This document shows positions 43,670 through 52,425 of a stretch of DNA of 64,000 bases, piece by piece; position 1 is the first letter of the stretch; every line of letters begins with the position of its first letter. A program made the position numbers and the translations under genes. The notes under the pieces are model-generated. The model ran no database searches, had not been told where the DNA came from, and was given only the letters and a program-made list of their open reading frames with translations. Source of the DNA: JACDAN01 sp963834825 (GTDB lineage Bacteria; Actinomycetota; Thermoleophilia; Gaiellales; Gaiellaceae); the NCBI GenBank assembly GCA_963834825.1, contig CAWICZ010000007.1:124001-188000 (forward strand). The letters run 5' to 3'.

Positions 43670-43911
43670 CCCGGGTCGTCCTCTACCACGCTCCGGAGTG
43701 CCACCTGTGTGCGGCCGCGCGGCGAGTGCTCGAGACCGTTCGCGCCGAGGAGCCGTTCGAGCTCGAGGAGGTCGACATCTCCGGCGATGCCGAGCTCGAG
43801 CGCCGCTACCGCGAATCGTTGCCCGTGGTCGAGATCGGCGGCGAGCTCGCGTTCACGTACTTCGTGCCGCCTGACGCGCTGCGTCGAAAGCTCGCACAAG
43901 CTCGCGGCTGA
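43666..43911 (+). CDS. Glutaredoxin-like (DUF836 type) thiol protein, start uncertain
   Basis: About 80 residues: TRVVLYHAPECHLCAAA begins with the beta-strand and C-x2-C (CHLC) of glutaredoxin-like proteins. It continues with FELEEVDISGDAELERRY and the cis-Pro strand SLPVVEIGGE. It follows the gdhA stop with no ATG, GTG or TTG in a sensible place. Either a rare start codon (GTA/GTC) is used, or an indel hides the start, or it is translated by coupling from gdhA. Role: thiol-disulfide exchange, partner unknown. Confidence 0.65.
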   Translation, partial: VTRVVLYHAPECHLCAAARRVLETVRAEEPFELEEVDISGDAELERRYRESLPVVEIGGELAFTYFVPPDALRRKLAQARG

Positions 43912-43959
43912 GGACGGACTTTGTGACTCGGTCTGCCGCGCAATCAGGCCGCTTGGCGC

Positions 43960-43980
43960 TATCCTTGTGTCGTGTTACAA
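43960..43980 (+). promoter_or_regulatory. rex -10 box and possible autoregulatory Rex site
   Basis: TATCCT (43960-43965) ends 6 bases before GTG 43972. Overlapping the start, TTGTGTCGTGTTACAA (43965-43980) has TTGT/ACAA ends like the Rex operator (TTGTGA-n6-TCACAA), but with imperfect inner symmetry. Autoregulation by Rex is plausible. Confidence 0.4.
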
Positions 43981-44619
43981 GCTCCGCCGCAGACCGGGGT
44001 CCCCGACCGCCTGACGGTCGGCGTCGCGGCCAGGCTCAGCCGCTACCTCCAGGTGCTGACGCAGGCTCGCAAGATGGGCAAGGAGCGGATCTCGTCGCAG
44101 GAGATCTCCGACTACACGAACATCAACGCGACGCAGATCCGGCGCGATCTCTCGGCGTTCGGGAAGTTCGGCAAGCGGGGAGTCGGCTACAGCGTCGACG
44201 GCCTGCTCGGCGAGATCCGGCGAATTCTGCGGACCCAGGGCCAGCACAACATCGCCCTCGTGGGCGCTGGGCGGCTCGGGGAGGCGATCGCCAGCTCACC
44301 GATCTTCGCCGAGCACGGGATCAACATCGCGGCGATTCTCGACAAGGATCCCGACAAGGTGGGGCGAACCGTCGGCAACGTCGCGGTCGAGGAGTACGTC
44401 CGACTCGCCGACGCGGTGCGCGAGAGGAACATCGTCGTCGGAGTGCTGGCGGTACCCGCCGACAGCGCGCAGTCCGCGGCCGACGATCTCGTCGACGCCG
44501 GCGTCCGGATCATTTTCAACTACTCCGAAGCGCTGCTCGACGTCCCGTCCGAGGTCGCGGTCCATACGAGCAACCCCGCCGTCGAGCTCCTCTACGCCCT
44601 CTACTTCCACCTGACCTGA
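43972..44619 (+). CDS. rex: Redox-sensing transcriptional repressor Rex
   Basis: 215 residues. Rex binds DNA when the NADH/NAD+ ratio is low and releases it when NADH binds, controlling respiratory and fermentative genes. N-terminal winged helix with ERISSQEISDYTNINATQIR and DLSAFGKFGKRGVGYSV, then a Rossmann domain (NIALVGAGRLGEAIASS), and the C-terminal domain-swap helix (AVELLYALYFHL). GTG 43972 is preceded directly by a TATCCT -10 and no SD. A REP palindrome serves as a likely terminator. Confidence 0.96.
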   Translation: MLQAPPQTGVPDRLTVGVAARLSRYLQVLTQARKMGKERISSQEISDYTNINATQIRRDLSAFGKFGKRGVGYSVDGLLGEIRRILRTQGQHNIALVGAGRLGEAIASSPIFAEHGINIAAILDKDPDKVGRTVGNVAVEEYVRLADAVRERNIVVGVLAVPADSAQSAADDLVDAGVRIIFNYSEALLDVPSEVAVHTSNPAVELLYALYFHLT

Positions 44620-44629
44620 CCGCCGGGGC

Positions 44630-44658
44630 CATTGTCCGGTGTCAGACACCGGACAATG
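44630..44658. repeat. Perfect 14-bp REP palindrome, likely rex terminator
   Basis: CATTGTCCGGTGTC-A-GACACCGGACAATG: 14 paired bases either side of a single A. The core CCGGTGTCAGACACCGG (44636-44652) is perfect here and occurs with one mismatch at 29293 (beside a RAYT gene) and 35955 (inside DUF2520). It lies 11 bases after the rex stop. Confidence 0.75.
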
Positions 44659-44713
44659 ACCTGAAAGGACGGGCGTGATGGTCGCGCTCGACCGCCTCGT
44701 GGAACGGTTTACG

Positions 44714-44719
44714 TAACCT
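44714..44719 (+). promoter_or_regulatory. -10 box (TAACCT) of the YbdK-type gene
   Basis: TAACCT ends 9 bases before ATG 44729; no SD. Confidence 0.4.
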
Positions 44720-44728
44720 TCCGGCCCC

Positions 44729-45886
44729 ATGGCCGTCGAGCCCGTGCCGAACTCGGACGAGCTGATTCGGATCGCCCGCGACGGCTTCGAGTCAGCCGAA
44801 AACTTCACCGTCGCCGTGGAGGAGGAGTTCGCCATCCTCGATGCGGAGACGCTGTCGCTCACCAACCGCTTCGAGGAGCTGCAGGCAGCCGCGCGCGGGA
44901 CCGCGCTCGAGGAGCACCTCGTCGGAGAGCTGATCGCCTCCGAGGTCGAGGTGCGCACCGGGCGATCGGAGGGCTTCGGCGAGGCCGCGGCCAAGATGGG
45001 CGACCGACGCGACCAGCTCGCGGCGCTCGCCGACCAGGTCGGCGTGCTTCTCGGCGCCACCGGAACGCATCCGTGGAGCCCGTGGCAGGAGCAGCGGATC
45101 ATCGACACGCCGCACTACCGGCGGAACGACGAGATCCTCCGCTGGGTCGTCTGGCGCAACAACTCCTTCGGTCTCCACGTCCATGTCGCCGTGAACGGTG
45201 CCGACCGCGCCGTGCGCGTCTGCGACCACATGCGGCACCTGCTGCCCGAGCTGCTTGCGCTCTCGGCCAGCTCGCCGTTCCTCGAGAGCGTCTACACGCA
45301 CCTGCACTCGGTGCGCACCGAGATCTTCACGAAGCTCTTCCCGCGCTGCGGGATCCCGGACGCGTACGGCGGCTGGGCGCAGTTCGAGGAGTACGTCCGT
45401 TTCCTCTACCGGACGAAGTCGATCGACGAACACACGCAGATGTGGTGGAGCATCCGGCCGCATCTCGCGTTCCCGACGGTCGAGATCCGGATCATGGACG
45501 CGCAGCCCGACCTTGGGGAGGCCCGGTCGCTGGCGGCGCTCTCGTACGCGCTGACGGTGCGAACCGCGCGGGCGCTCGACGAGGGCGAGCCGCTCCCGTT
45601 GCCGCCGCACAGGTTGATCGAGGAGAACTTCTGGCGGGCGATCCGCCACGGCCTCGTCGGCGACTTCATCGACCTCGAGACCGGCGAGCTCGTCGACAAG
45701 CGCAAGCGCATCGAGCAGCTGATCGAGTGGGTGCAGCCCGTCGCGGAGGAGATCGGCGCCGCGCCGTTCCTCGCCGTGCCGGCCGCGAACGCCGCCGAGC
45801 GTCAGATCGCGAGGTATGAGGAGGGCGCGACGCTCGAGGAGATCTACGCCGAGCAAATTCGCCGCAGGGAGCCGGTTGGCGGATAA
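44729..45886 (+). CDS. YbdK/EgtA-type carboxylate-amine ligase (GCS2 fold)
   Basis: 385 residues. N-terminal TVAVEEEFAILDAETLSL is the GCS2 glutamate-cysteine ligase-like opening; HPWSPWQEQRIIDTPHY, NNSFGLHVHVAVNG and FPTVEIRIMDAQPDL are further family blocks. The fold joins an amino acid or carboxylate to an amine using ATP. True gamma-glutamylcysteine synthesis (EgtA) versus the weak YbdK activity cannot be told from sequence. The stop at 45884-45886 overlaps the TTG of a small downstream gene. Confidence 0.88.
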   Translation: MAVEPVPNSDELIRIARDGFESAENFTVAVEEEFAILDAETLSLTNRFEELQAAARGTALEEHLVGELIASEVEVRTGRSEGFGEAAAKMGDRRDQLAALADQVGVLLGATGTHPWSPWQEQRIIDTPHYRRNDEILRWVVWRNNSFGLHVHVAVNGADRAVRVCDHMRHLLPELLALSASSPFLESVYTHLHSVRTEIFTKLFPRCGIPDAYGGWAQFEEYVRFLYRTKSIDEHTQMWWSIRPHLAFPTVEIRIMDAQPDLGEARSLAALSYALTVRTARALDEGEPLPLPPHRLIEENFWRAIRHGLVGDFIDLETGELVDKRKRIEQLIEWVQPVAEEIGAAPFLAVPAANAAERQIARYEEGATLEEIYAEQIRRREPVGG

Positions 45887-46187
45887 GCCGAAGGAGCCGA
45901 CGCCCGACGAGCTGCTCGAGGCCGTCCGGAACATGCGCGTCTCCGACCTGCTCCTCTCGACCGCCGCGACGCTGGCCCAGCTCGGCTTCGCAAAGCTCGA
46001 CGAATCGACGCGGGACCTAGAGCAGGCACGGCTCGCGATCGAAGGGCTGAAGGCGCTGCTGGGCGCGCTGGAGGGCGCCGTCCCGGACGAGGTGCTGCGG
46101 GACTTCAACCAGGTCGTGGCGAACCTGCAGCTCGCGTACGCATCGGCCGCCGGGGGCTCAGACGAAAACCTGGAGCCGCCTTCATAG
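45876..46187 (+). CDS. Small helical cytoplasmic protein of unknown function
   Basis: 103 residues from TTG 45876, which overlaps the YbdK stop. MADKPKEPTPDELLEAVRN leads into an all-helical protein (VSDLLLSTAATLAQLGFAKL; LEQARLAIEGLKALLGALEG) with an acidic Ser/Pro-rich tail. I recognise no catalytic motif; the helical pattern resembles DUF1844-like proteins. Coupling to the ligase gene suggests shared expression. The next gene starts 19 bases later with its own -10. Confidence 0.6.
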   Translation: MADKPKEPTPDELLEAVRNMRVSDLLLSTAATLAQLGFAKLDESTRDLEQARLAIEGLKALLGALEGAVPDEVLRDFNQVVANLQLAYASAAGGSDENLEPPS

Positions 46188-46192
46188 CTGTG

Positions 46193-46198
46193 TAACTA
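46193..46198 (+). promoter_or_regulatory. -10 box (TAACTA) of the 46206 subtilase gene
   Basis: TAACTA ends 7 bases before GTG 46206; no SD. The leaderless start fits this genome's habit. Confidence 0.45.
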
Positions 46199-46205
46199 TT
46201 GTCAC

Positions 46206-48227
46206 GTGAGGCTGCGCCTTGCCGTCGGCGCGCTCAGCGCGATGACCGTTCTCGTCGTCTCCGGCGTCGCGATCGCTACGCCGTCTACACGAGCACCGGC
46301 CCCCGCCGCCGATCCGAGCACACCGGCGAGCGCTGACCTCGACGGCGACAAGGTCTTCGACGACCTCACCGAAGAACTCGGAGGAGCCGATGCCGGCGAC
46401 CTCGTCGGTGTGATCGTTCGGCTCAGCGACAAGCTGACCAGGGCTCGAGCCGACTCAATCGAGCAGTCGGTGGGCGCTCTCCGGTACGACGCCTGGCTCC
46501 CCATCGTCGACGGTTTCGCTGCGACTGTGACCCCGTCGCAGGTTGCTGCACTGGCGAGCCTCGACGGCGTTAGGTCAGTTGAGAAGAACGGAACCGTCCA
46601 CGCGCTCAACAACTCGGCGCAGGTCTCGTTCGGCGTAGCGCAAGCGCGGCTCCAGCAGCCGAGCCTGGACGGTGACAGGAATGGCAATGTCGATCAGTAC
46701 GTCCCGCAAGACGTTGTCGTTGCGGTCATCGACACCGGCATCGACGCGGCCCATCCTCAGCTCGACGAAGGCAAGGTGATGGCGTTCGTAAACTGCCAGG
46801 AGCCGGTGTCGGGCACCTGCACATCGACAACCGCCGTCGATGACAACGACCATGGCACCCACGTCGCGGGGAGCATTGCCGGTGACGGGGACAACGATGC
46901 CAACTTCAAAGGCGTCGCGCCGGCGGCGGGACTCGTCGGCATCAAAGTCCTCGACTCAGACGGGTCGGGGACGCAAGCCGAGACGATCGCAGGCGTTCAA
47001 TGGGCTGTCGCCAACCGCGCTCTGTACGGCATCGATGTCATCAACCTTTCGCTCGGCTCCTCTGGCTGCAACCCAGGCACGGATGCAGCAGCGGCTGCTG
47101 TGAACGCCGCGGCGGGCTCCCTGGTCGTAGTGGTCGCGGCCGGGAACGAAGGCCCCGACACCTGCACGATTGGCTCCCCGGGCTCCGCGCAGAACGTCAT
47201 CACCGTCGGCGCGATGGCCGACACAGGCGTCACGTTGGGCTTCGGCCGAGAGGAAGTGCCGGGTTTCAACCAGGCCTACTTCTCCAGTCGGGGGCCGACT
47301 CTCGACGGTCGCACCAAGCCAGACATCTCCGCGCCCGGCGCCCAGATCACGTCTGCAGACGCCAATAGCGGCGGTGCGTATCAGACGTTCAGCGGGACGA
47401 GCATGGCCACGCCCTTCGTATCCGGTGTCGCAGCGCTGATGCTCGACCACGAGATCTCGCTCACGAACTCGGCGATCAAGTCGATGCTGATGTCGACCGC
47501 CGTTGACTGGGGTCCGTCCGGTTCCGACAACGACTATGGAGCCGGTCGCCTCGACGCGTTCGCGGCGATCAAGGCTGTGGGCGGCACGAGTCTCGGCGCC
47601 CCGCCAACGGCGCCATCGCACCTCCTGCTCGGGGGCGCGCTTGCCGGAGCTGGCGATGCCGCAATTTATTCGGTGGAGGTGCCGACGACGGAGTTCCCAA
47701 TCGCCGCGACCCTGCTCATAACCGGGTTCGCGGCGGGGCAACCCGACTTCAACCTCTTCCTCTATGCGCCGAACGGCACGCTGCTCCTCGACTCACGATT
47801 CGACACCAGGCAGGAGGAAGTAGGCGCTCTTCCCGGGACAGCAGGCACCTATTTCCTCAAGGTGGAGTCCATCGAGGGCAGTGGTCCCTACCTTCTGGAT
47901 ATCTCAGGAGGAAATCTTCCGCCGCCGCCGCCGCAGCCGCCGCCGCCGTCGCCGCCGCCGCCGCCGCCGCCTCCACCGCCTGCGGCACCTCCGCCGCGAC
48001 CACCAACGGTCGTCCGCTGCGTCGTGCCGAACGTGAAGGGCAAGACCGTTCGTACAGCTCGTACTACGCTCACTCGGCGGCGGTGCCGGCTGGGCCGCGT
48101 GACCCGCGCCTACTCCGCGAGGGTGCGCACTGCACGGATCATCCGCCAGAGCCGCCGACCCGGCGCTCGGCTCGCGCGCGGCACTCGCGTGAACGTAGTG
48201 GTGAGCCGCGGCAAACGCCGCAGGTAA
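46206..48227 (+). CDS. Secreted S8 subtilase with PPC-like domain, polyproline linker and Cys-PASTA tail
   Basis: 673 residues with a signal peptide (AVGALSAMTVLVVSGVAIA) and an inhibitor-I9-like propeptide (residues about 60-140). The intact triad is Asp in AVIDTGIDAAHP (about 176), His in DNDHGTHVAGS (about 216) and Ser in FSGTSMATPFVSG (about 399). A PPC-like beta-sandwich (FNLFLYAPNGTLLLDS) follows, then a (CCG)n-encoded polyproline hinge and a C-terminal PASTA-like module (CVVPNVKGKT; RRCRLGRVTRAYS) ending in VSRGKRRR. Expected to be an active extracellular serine protease held at the wall or sugar matrix by the PASTA module. Confidence 0.88.
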   Translation: MRLRLAVGALSAMTVLVVSGVAIATPSTRAPAPAADPSTPASADLDGDKVFDDLTEELGGADAGDLVGVIVRLSDKLTRARADSIEQSVGALRYDAWLPIVDGFAATVTPSQVAALASLDGVRSVEKNGTVHALNNSAQVSFGVAQARLQQPSLDGDRNGNVDQYVPQDVVVAVIDTGIDAAHPQLDEGKVMAFVNCQEPVSGTCTSTTAVDDNDHGTHVAGSIAGDGDNDANFKGVAPAAGLVGIKVLDSDGSGTQAETIAGVQWAVANRALYGIDVINLSLGSSGCNPGTDAAAAAVNAAAGSLVVVVAAGNEGPDTCTIGSPGSAQNVITVGAMADTGVTLGFGREEVPGFNQAYFSSRGPTLDGRTKPDISAPGAQITSADANSGGAYQTFSGTSMATPFVSGVAALMLDHEISLTNSAIKSMLMSTAVDWGPSGSDNDYGAGRLDAFAAIKAVGGTSLGAPPTAPSHLLLGGALAGAGDAAIYSVEVPTTEFPIAATLLITGFAAGQPDFNLFLYAPNGTLLLDSRFDTRQEEVGALPGTAGTYFLKVESIEGSGPYLLDISGGNLPPPPPQPPPPSPPPPPPPPPPAAPPPRPPTVVRCVVPNVKGKTVRTARTTLTRRRCRLGRVTRAYSARVRTARIIRQSRRPGARLARGTRVNVVVSRGKRRR

Positions 48228-48270
48228 CGGGCACTAGCAACACGCGCCGACATCTGTCACCCTCGGTCAA

Positions 48271-50265
48271 ATGGGGGGTCTAGCCGCCGCTCTCTCGGTT
48301 GTAGCGCTGCTCGCGTTTCCCGGTGCGGTGTCGGGGTCCGGCGCAGCAGCGCCTGCGCCGTCTGAGCCCGGCGAGTTGCTCGTCCGGTTCGAACCCGGCG
48401 CCGCTCAGGCTCCCGCGCTGAACGCGATCGACGCCCAGGTCGTCGAACGGCTGGCGCTCCCGGGTCTCGTTCGCGTCGAGCTCGAGCCGGGTACGTCCCT
48501 CGTCGAGTCCGAGGCGGCCCTGGAGCGGCGTTCCGACATCCGCTACGCCGAGCCGAACTACCGCTACAGCCTGCACGCGACGCCGAACGACCCGCGCTTC
48601 AACGAGCTGTGGGGGCTCAACCAGGCGAACGACGCCGACATCGATGCGCCCGAAGCGTGGAACCTCACGACCGGGAGCGACGCTGTCACCGTCGCCGTCG
48701 TCGACACAGGCGTTGACTACGCCCATCCCGACCTGGCGCCGAACATGGTCCCCGGCTGGGACTTCTTCGACAACGACAGCGATCCGACGGACACCGTCGG
48801 GCACGGGACGCACGTCGCCGGGACGATCGGCGCCCGGGGGAACAACGCCCTCGGCGTCACCGGAGTGAACTGGCGCGTCAAGGTGATGCCCCTCCGCGTC
48901 GGCGGCTCGAACACCCTGTCCCTCGCCGCCGTCGTCGAGGCCTTCCGGTACGCCTGCACGCACGGGGCGAGGGTCGTCAACGGCAGCTTTGGCGGCGTCG
49001 GCTCTTCGACCGCGATCCACGACGCGATCGCGAGCTGCCCGGGCACGCTCTTCGTCTTCTCGGCCGGCAACAGCGCATCAAACAACGACGCTCGGCCGAT
49101 GTTCCCCTGCAACGACCCGAGCAGGAACGTCGTCTGCGTCGCGGCCAGCAACCAGAACGACCAGCTCGCCCCGTTCTCCAACTACGGCGCGAGCGTCGAG
49201 CTCGCCGCTCCCGGGACCGGGATCCTCAGCACGTACCCCGGAAACAGCTATGCGATCTTCGACGGGACGTCGATGGCGGCGCCCCACGTGGCCGGCGCGG
49301 CGGCTCTCGTCCTTGCCCGCCGACCTGCTCTGACGCCGATCCAGGTCCGCCAGGCCCTGCTGCTGAGCACGGATTCGAGGCCGTCGTTGACGGGTCTCGT
49401 CGCGACGGGACGCTTGAACGCCGCCCGCGCGCTGACTCAGGACGTCGACCCGCCGAGCGGTCTCACCATCGCCAGCACGACTCGGGTGGGCGCGTGGGTG
49501 AACACCGGCACGATCTCGGTCTCCTGGAGCGGCTCGTCCGACCCGGCCGGCATCGGCGGATACTCGTACGGCTGGTCGACGGACCCGACGTTCGAGCCGG
49601 ACGAGACGAAGGAGGTGGAGGGCAACGTCACCTCGCTGACCTCGGTCGTGCCGGACGGCCAGCAGTGGTTCCATATCCGGGCGGCCGACGTCTACGGCAA
49701 CTTCGGCCCCGCGAAGCATCTGGGCCCGTTCATGATCGACACGTTCGCGCCGGCCCGGCCGGGACTCTCCAGCCCCACGCATCGCCCTCGCGTCCGGTCG
49801 GCCGTTCGCAGGATCCAGGTCAGCTGGACGTCGGCGGGTGACTCCACCAGCGGCCTCGACGGCTTCTCGTATGCCTGGGCCCGGCGCCGGCAAGTCGTGG
49901 TCGACAGGGTCAAGGACGTCGAGGCGGGCGTGCTCCGGACGAGGAGCAGGCGTCTCGACCCTGGCTCCTGGTGGTTCGGGATCAGGGCGCGGGACAACGC
50001 CGGGAACTGGAGCCGGACCGTCGTCCTCGGCCCGTTGCTGATCAGCGGCGCTCCCACGGCGTGCAACGTGCCCCGCCTGCGCGGTCTGACGCTCATCGGG
50101 TCGAAGCGGCTGCTCGTCAAGCGCGGCTGCGCCCTCGGACGCATCGCGCGGGCGTACTCGCTTCGGGTCGCGCGCGGTCACGTGATCGCGCAGAAACGGA
50201 CGCCCGGGCTCCGACTGAGGCGCGGTGCGAAGGTCGGCGTCGTGCTCAGCCGCGGACGGCGCTAG
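48271..50265 (+). CDS. Secreted S8 subtilase (thermitase-like) with two Fn3-like and one Cys-PASTA module
   Basis: 664 residues. Signal segment AAALSVVALLAFPGAVSGSG; a short propeptide with GELLVRFEPGAAQ and SDIRYAEPNYRYSL; triad Asp in AVVDTGVDYAHPDL (about 147), His in GHGTHVAGTIG (about 180) and Ser in FDGTSMAAPHVAG (about 334). Two Fn3-like repeats follow, each with W-S and WFHIRA/WWFGIRARDNAGNW elements, then the PASTA-like tail (CNVPRLRGLT ... CALGRIARAYS, ending VLSRGRR). The tail matches those of the genes at 46206 and 3768. Start ATG 48271 lacks a clear -10 or SD. Confidence 0.85.
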   Translation: MGGLAAALSVVALLAFPGAVSGSGAAAPAPSEPGELLVRFEPGAAQAPALNAIDAQVVERLALPGLVRVELEPGTSLVESEAALERRSDIRYAEPNYRYSLHATPNDPRFNELWGLNQANDADIDAPEAWNLTTGSDAVTVAVVDTGVDYAHPDLAPNMVPGWDFFDNDSDPTDTVGHGTHVAGTIGARGNNALGVTGVNWRVKVMPLRVGGSNTLSLAAVVEAFRYACTHGARVVNGSFGGVGSSTAIHDAIASCPGTLFVFSAGNSASNNDARPMFPCNDPSRNVVCVAASNQNDQLAPFSNYGASVELAAPGTGILSTYPGNSYAIFDGTSMAAPHVAGAAALVLARRPALTPIQVRQALLLSTDSRPSLTGLVATGRLNAARALTQDVDPPSGLTIASTTRVGAWVNTGTISVSWSGSSDPAGIGGYSYGWSTDPTFEPDETKEVEGNVTSLTSVVPDGQQWFHIRAADVYGNFGPAKHLGPFMIDTFAPARPGLSSPTHRPRVRSAVRRIQVSWTSAGDSTSGLDGFSYAWARRRQVVVDRVKDVEAGVLRTRSRRLDPGSWWFGIRARDNAGNWSRTVVLGPLLISGAPTACNVPRLRGLTLIGSKRLLVKRGCALGRIARAYSLRVARGHVIAQKRTPGLRLRRGAKVGVVLSRGRR

Positions 50266-50351
50266 ACACGGCGCCTAAGCGACGTCGTTCTGCGGTGTGG
50301 TAGAAAACCGCGTCGCCGGAGCATCCGCGCGCCGCTCTCGAGACCGTCACT

Positions 50352-52394
50352 TTGGACTTCTTCAAAGACCATCCCGTCCTGTTTGCGCTCATCTGCGCGG
50401 CTGCCGCGATCGTGTACGGCGTCGTCCTGACGTTCTGGCTGCTCAGGCTCCCCGCAGGCACCGAGCGCATGCAGGCGATCGCCAAGGCCATCCAGGAAGG
50501 CGCCTCCGCGTACCTGCGGCGGCAGTACCAGACGATTGCGGTCGTCGCCATCGTCCTCTTCCTCGTCATCGGCTTCTGGAACGACCTCGGGTGGGGAACG
50601 GCGGTCGGCTTCCTGATCGGCGCCGTCTTCTCGGCCGCCGCCGGCTTCATCGGGATGAACGTCGCGGTCCGAGCGAACGTCCGCACCGCGGAGGCGGCGA
50701 AGCGCGGCGTCGCGCCGGCGCTCCGGGTCGCCTTCTCGGCCGGCTCGGTCACGGGGCTCCTTGTTGTCGGCCTTGGCTTGCTCGGCGTCGCGGGCTACTA
50801 CGGCGTCCTCACCGAGTGGTTCGACCAGACCCAGGACCAGGCGACGCGGCATCTGATCGGGCTCGCCTTCGGCGGCTCGCTGATCTCGGTCTTCGCTCGT
50901 CTGGGCGGCGGCATCTATACGAAGGCCGCGGACGTCGGCGCCGACCTCGTCGGCAAGGTCGAGGCGGGGATTCCCGAGGACGATCCGCGCAACCCGGCCG
51001 TGATCGCAGACAACGTGGGCGACAACGTCGGCGACTGCGCCGGCATGGCCGCCGACCTGTTCGAGACCTACGCGGTCACCGCGGTCGCCGTGATGTTCCT
51101 CGGCGCCGTCAACTTCCCCGCGACAGGGATCGTCACCTACCCGCTCGCGATCGGCGGGATGGCGATCCTCGCGTCGATCATCGGCACCTTCTTCGCCCGG
51201 ATCGGCCGCAGGGGCTCGATCATGGGCGCGCTCTACAAGGCCGTCACCGTCGCCACCGTCCTGGCTGCGATCGGATTCATTCCGGTGACGATGGCATACG
51301 ACAGCGAGAGGTTTCCCTTCTGGAACCTCTACGGCTGCACCCTGGTCGGTCTCGCCGTGACCTTCCTGCTCGTCGCGATCACCGAGTTCTACACGGGGAC
51401 TCGCTGGCGGCCGGTCAAGGGCATCTCGCGGTCATCGCTGACCGGTCACGCGACGAACATCATCGAGGGGCTCGCGGTCGGAATGCAGGCGACGGCCCTG
51501 CCCGTCCTCGTGATCGCTGCCGCGATCGTCACCGCCTACGAGATCGAGGGCCTGTTCGGGATCGGCGTCGCCGTGATGGCGCAGCTGGGGATGACAGGCC
51601 TGATCGTGGCCCTCGACGCCTTCGGCCCGGTGACCGACAACGCCGGGGGCATCGCCGAGATGGCGGACCTGGACGAGTCCGTTCGGGCCGTCACCGACCC
51701 GCTCGACGCCGTTGGCAACACAACGAAGGCGGTCACGAAGGGCTACGCGATCGGCTCGGCGGGGCTCGCGGCGCTCGTACTGTTCGACGGCTTCACGACG
51801 GAGCTCCAGGACGAGGGGCTGACCAACATCCAGTTCAACCTCGGCGACGCGTGGGTGATCGCCGGGCTCTTCCTCGGCGGCCTGATGCCGTTCCTGTTCT
51901 CGTCCCTCGCCATGCAGGCGGTCGGCCGCGTCGGCGGTCAGGTCGTCCAGGAGGTGCGCCGGCAGTTCCGCGAGATCCCAGGGATCCTCGAGGGCACCGG
52001 CCGGCCCGAATACGGCCGCACGGTCGACATCGTCACCGGCGCGGCGATCAAGAACATGCTGCTCCCGAGCCTGATCCCGTTGCTCTTCCCGATCGTCGTC
52101 GGGATCATCAGCCCGGAGATGCTCGGCGGGCTCCTGATCGGGACGATCGTCACCGGCATCTTCCTCGCGATTGCGATGACCTCGGGCGGCGGCGCCTGGG
52201 ACAACGCGAAGAAGCTGATCGAGGACGGGGCCTACGGCGGCAAGGGCTCGGAAGCCCACGCGGCCGCCGTCACCGGAGATACCGTCGGCGATCCCTACAA
52301 GGACACCGCCGGCCCCGCGATCAACCCGATGATCAAGATCACGAACATCGTCGCGATCCTGATCATCCCGCTGATCGTCTCGATCCACGGCTAG
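50352..52394 (+). CDS. hppA: Membrane H+-translocating pyrophosphatase, K+-independent type
   Basis: 680 residues, about 16 transmembrane helices. It couples hydrolysis of pyrophosphate in the cytosol to proton export. Catalytic motifs: DVGADLVGKVEAGIPEDDPR, NPAVIADNVGDNVGDCAGMA and the C-terminal GDTVGDPYKDTAGPAINP. The segment GNTTKAVTKGYAIGSAGL has Lys where K+-dependent enzymes have Ala, marking the K+-independent class. TTG 50352 is used because the first helix (LFALICAAAAIVYGVVLTF) follows at once. A 12-bp hairpin terminates it. Its presence beside the Kdp system fits low-potassium conditions. Confidence 0.95.
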   Translation: MDFFKDHPVLFALICAAAAIVYGVVLTFWLLRLPAGTERMQAIAKAIQEGASAYLRRQYQTIAVVAIVLFLVIGFWNDLGWGTAVGFLIGAVFSAAAGFIGMNVAVRANVRTAEAAKRGVAPALRVAFSAGSVTGLLVVGLGLLGVAGYYGVLTEWFDQTQDQATRHLIGLAFGGSLISVFARLGGGIYTKAADVGADLVGKVEAGIPEDDPRNPAVIADNVGDNVGDCAGMAADLFETYAVTAVAVMFLGAVNFPATGIVTYPLAIGGMAILASIIGTFFARIGRRGSIMGALYKAVTVATVLAAIGFIPVTMAYDSERFPFWNLYGCTLVGLAVTFLLVAITEFYTGTRWRPVKGISRSSLTGHATNIIEGLAVGMQATALPVLVIAAAIVTAYEIEGLFGIGVAVMAQLGMTGLIVALDAFGPVTDNAGGIAEMADLDESVRAVTDPLDAVGNTTKAVTKGYAIGSAGLAALVLFDGFTTELQDEGLTNIQFNLGDAWVIAGLFLGGLMPFLFSSLAMQAVGRVGGQVVQEVRRQFREIPGILEGTGRPEYGRTVDIVTGAAIKNMLLPSLIPLLFPIVVGIISPEMLGGLLIGTIVTGIFLAIAMTSGGGAWDNAKKLIEDGAYGGKGSEAHAAAVTGDTVGDPYKDTAGPAINPMIKITNIVAILIIPLIVSIHG

Positions 52395-52398
52395 CCAC

Positions 52399-52425
52399 CG
52401 TGGGGGAACCCCTGGTTCCCCCACG
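52399..52425 (+). terminator. 12-bp hairpin after hppA
   Basis: CGTGGGGGAACC pairs with GGTTCCCCCACG around CCT, 5 bases after the hppA stop. Confidence 0.8.

Noticed and set aside
47917..47995. CRISPR-like or satellite repeat
   Set aside because: It is a (CCG)n run encoding the polyproline hinge of a subtilase; no spacers.
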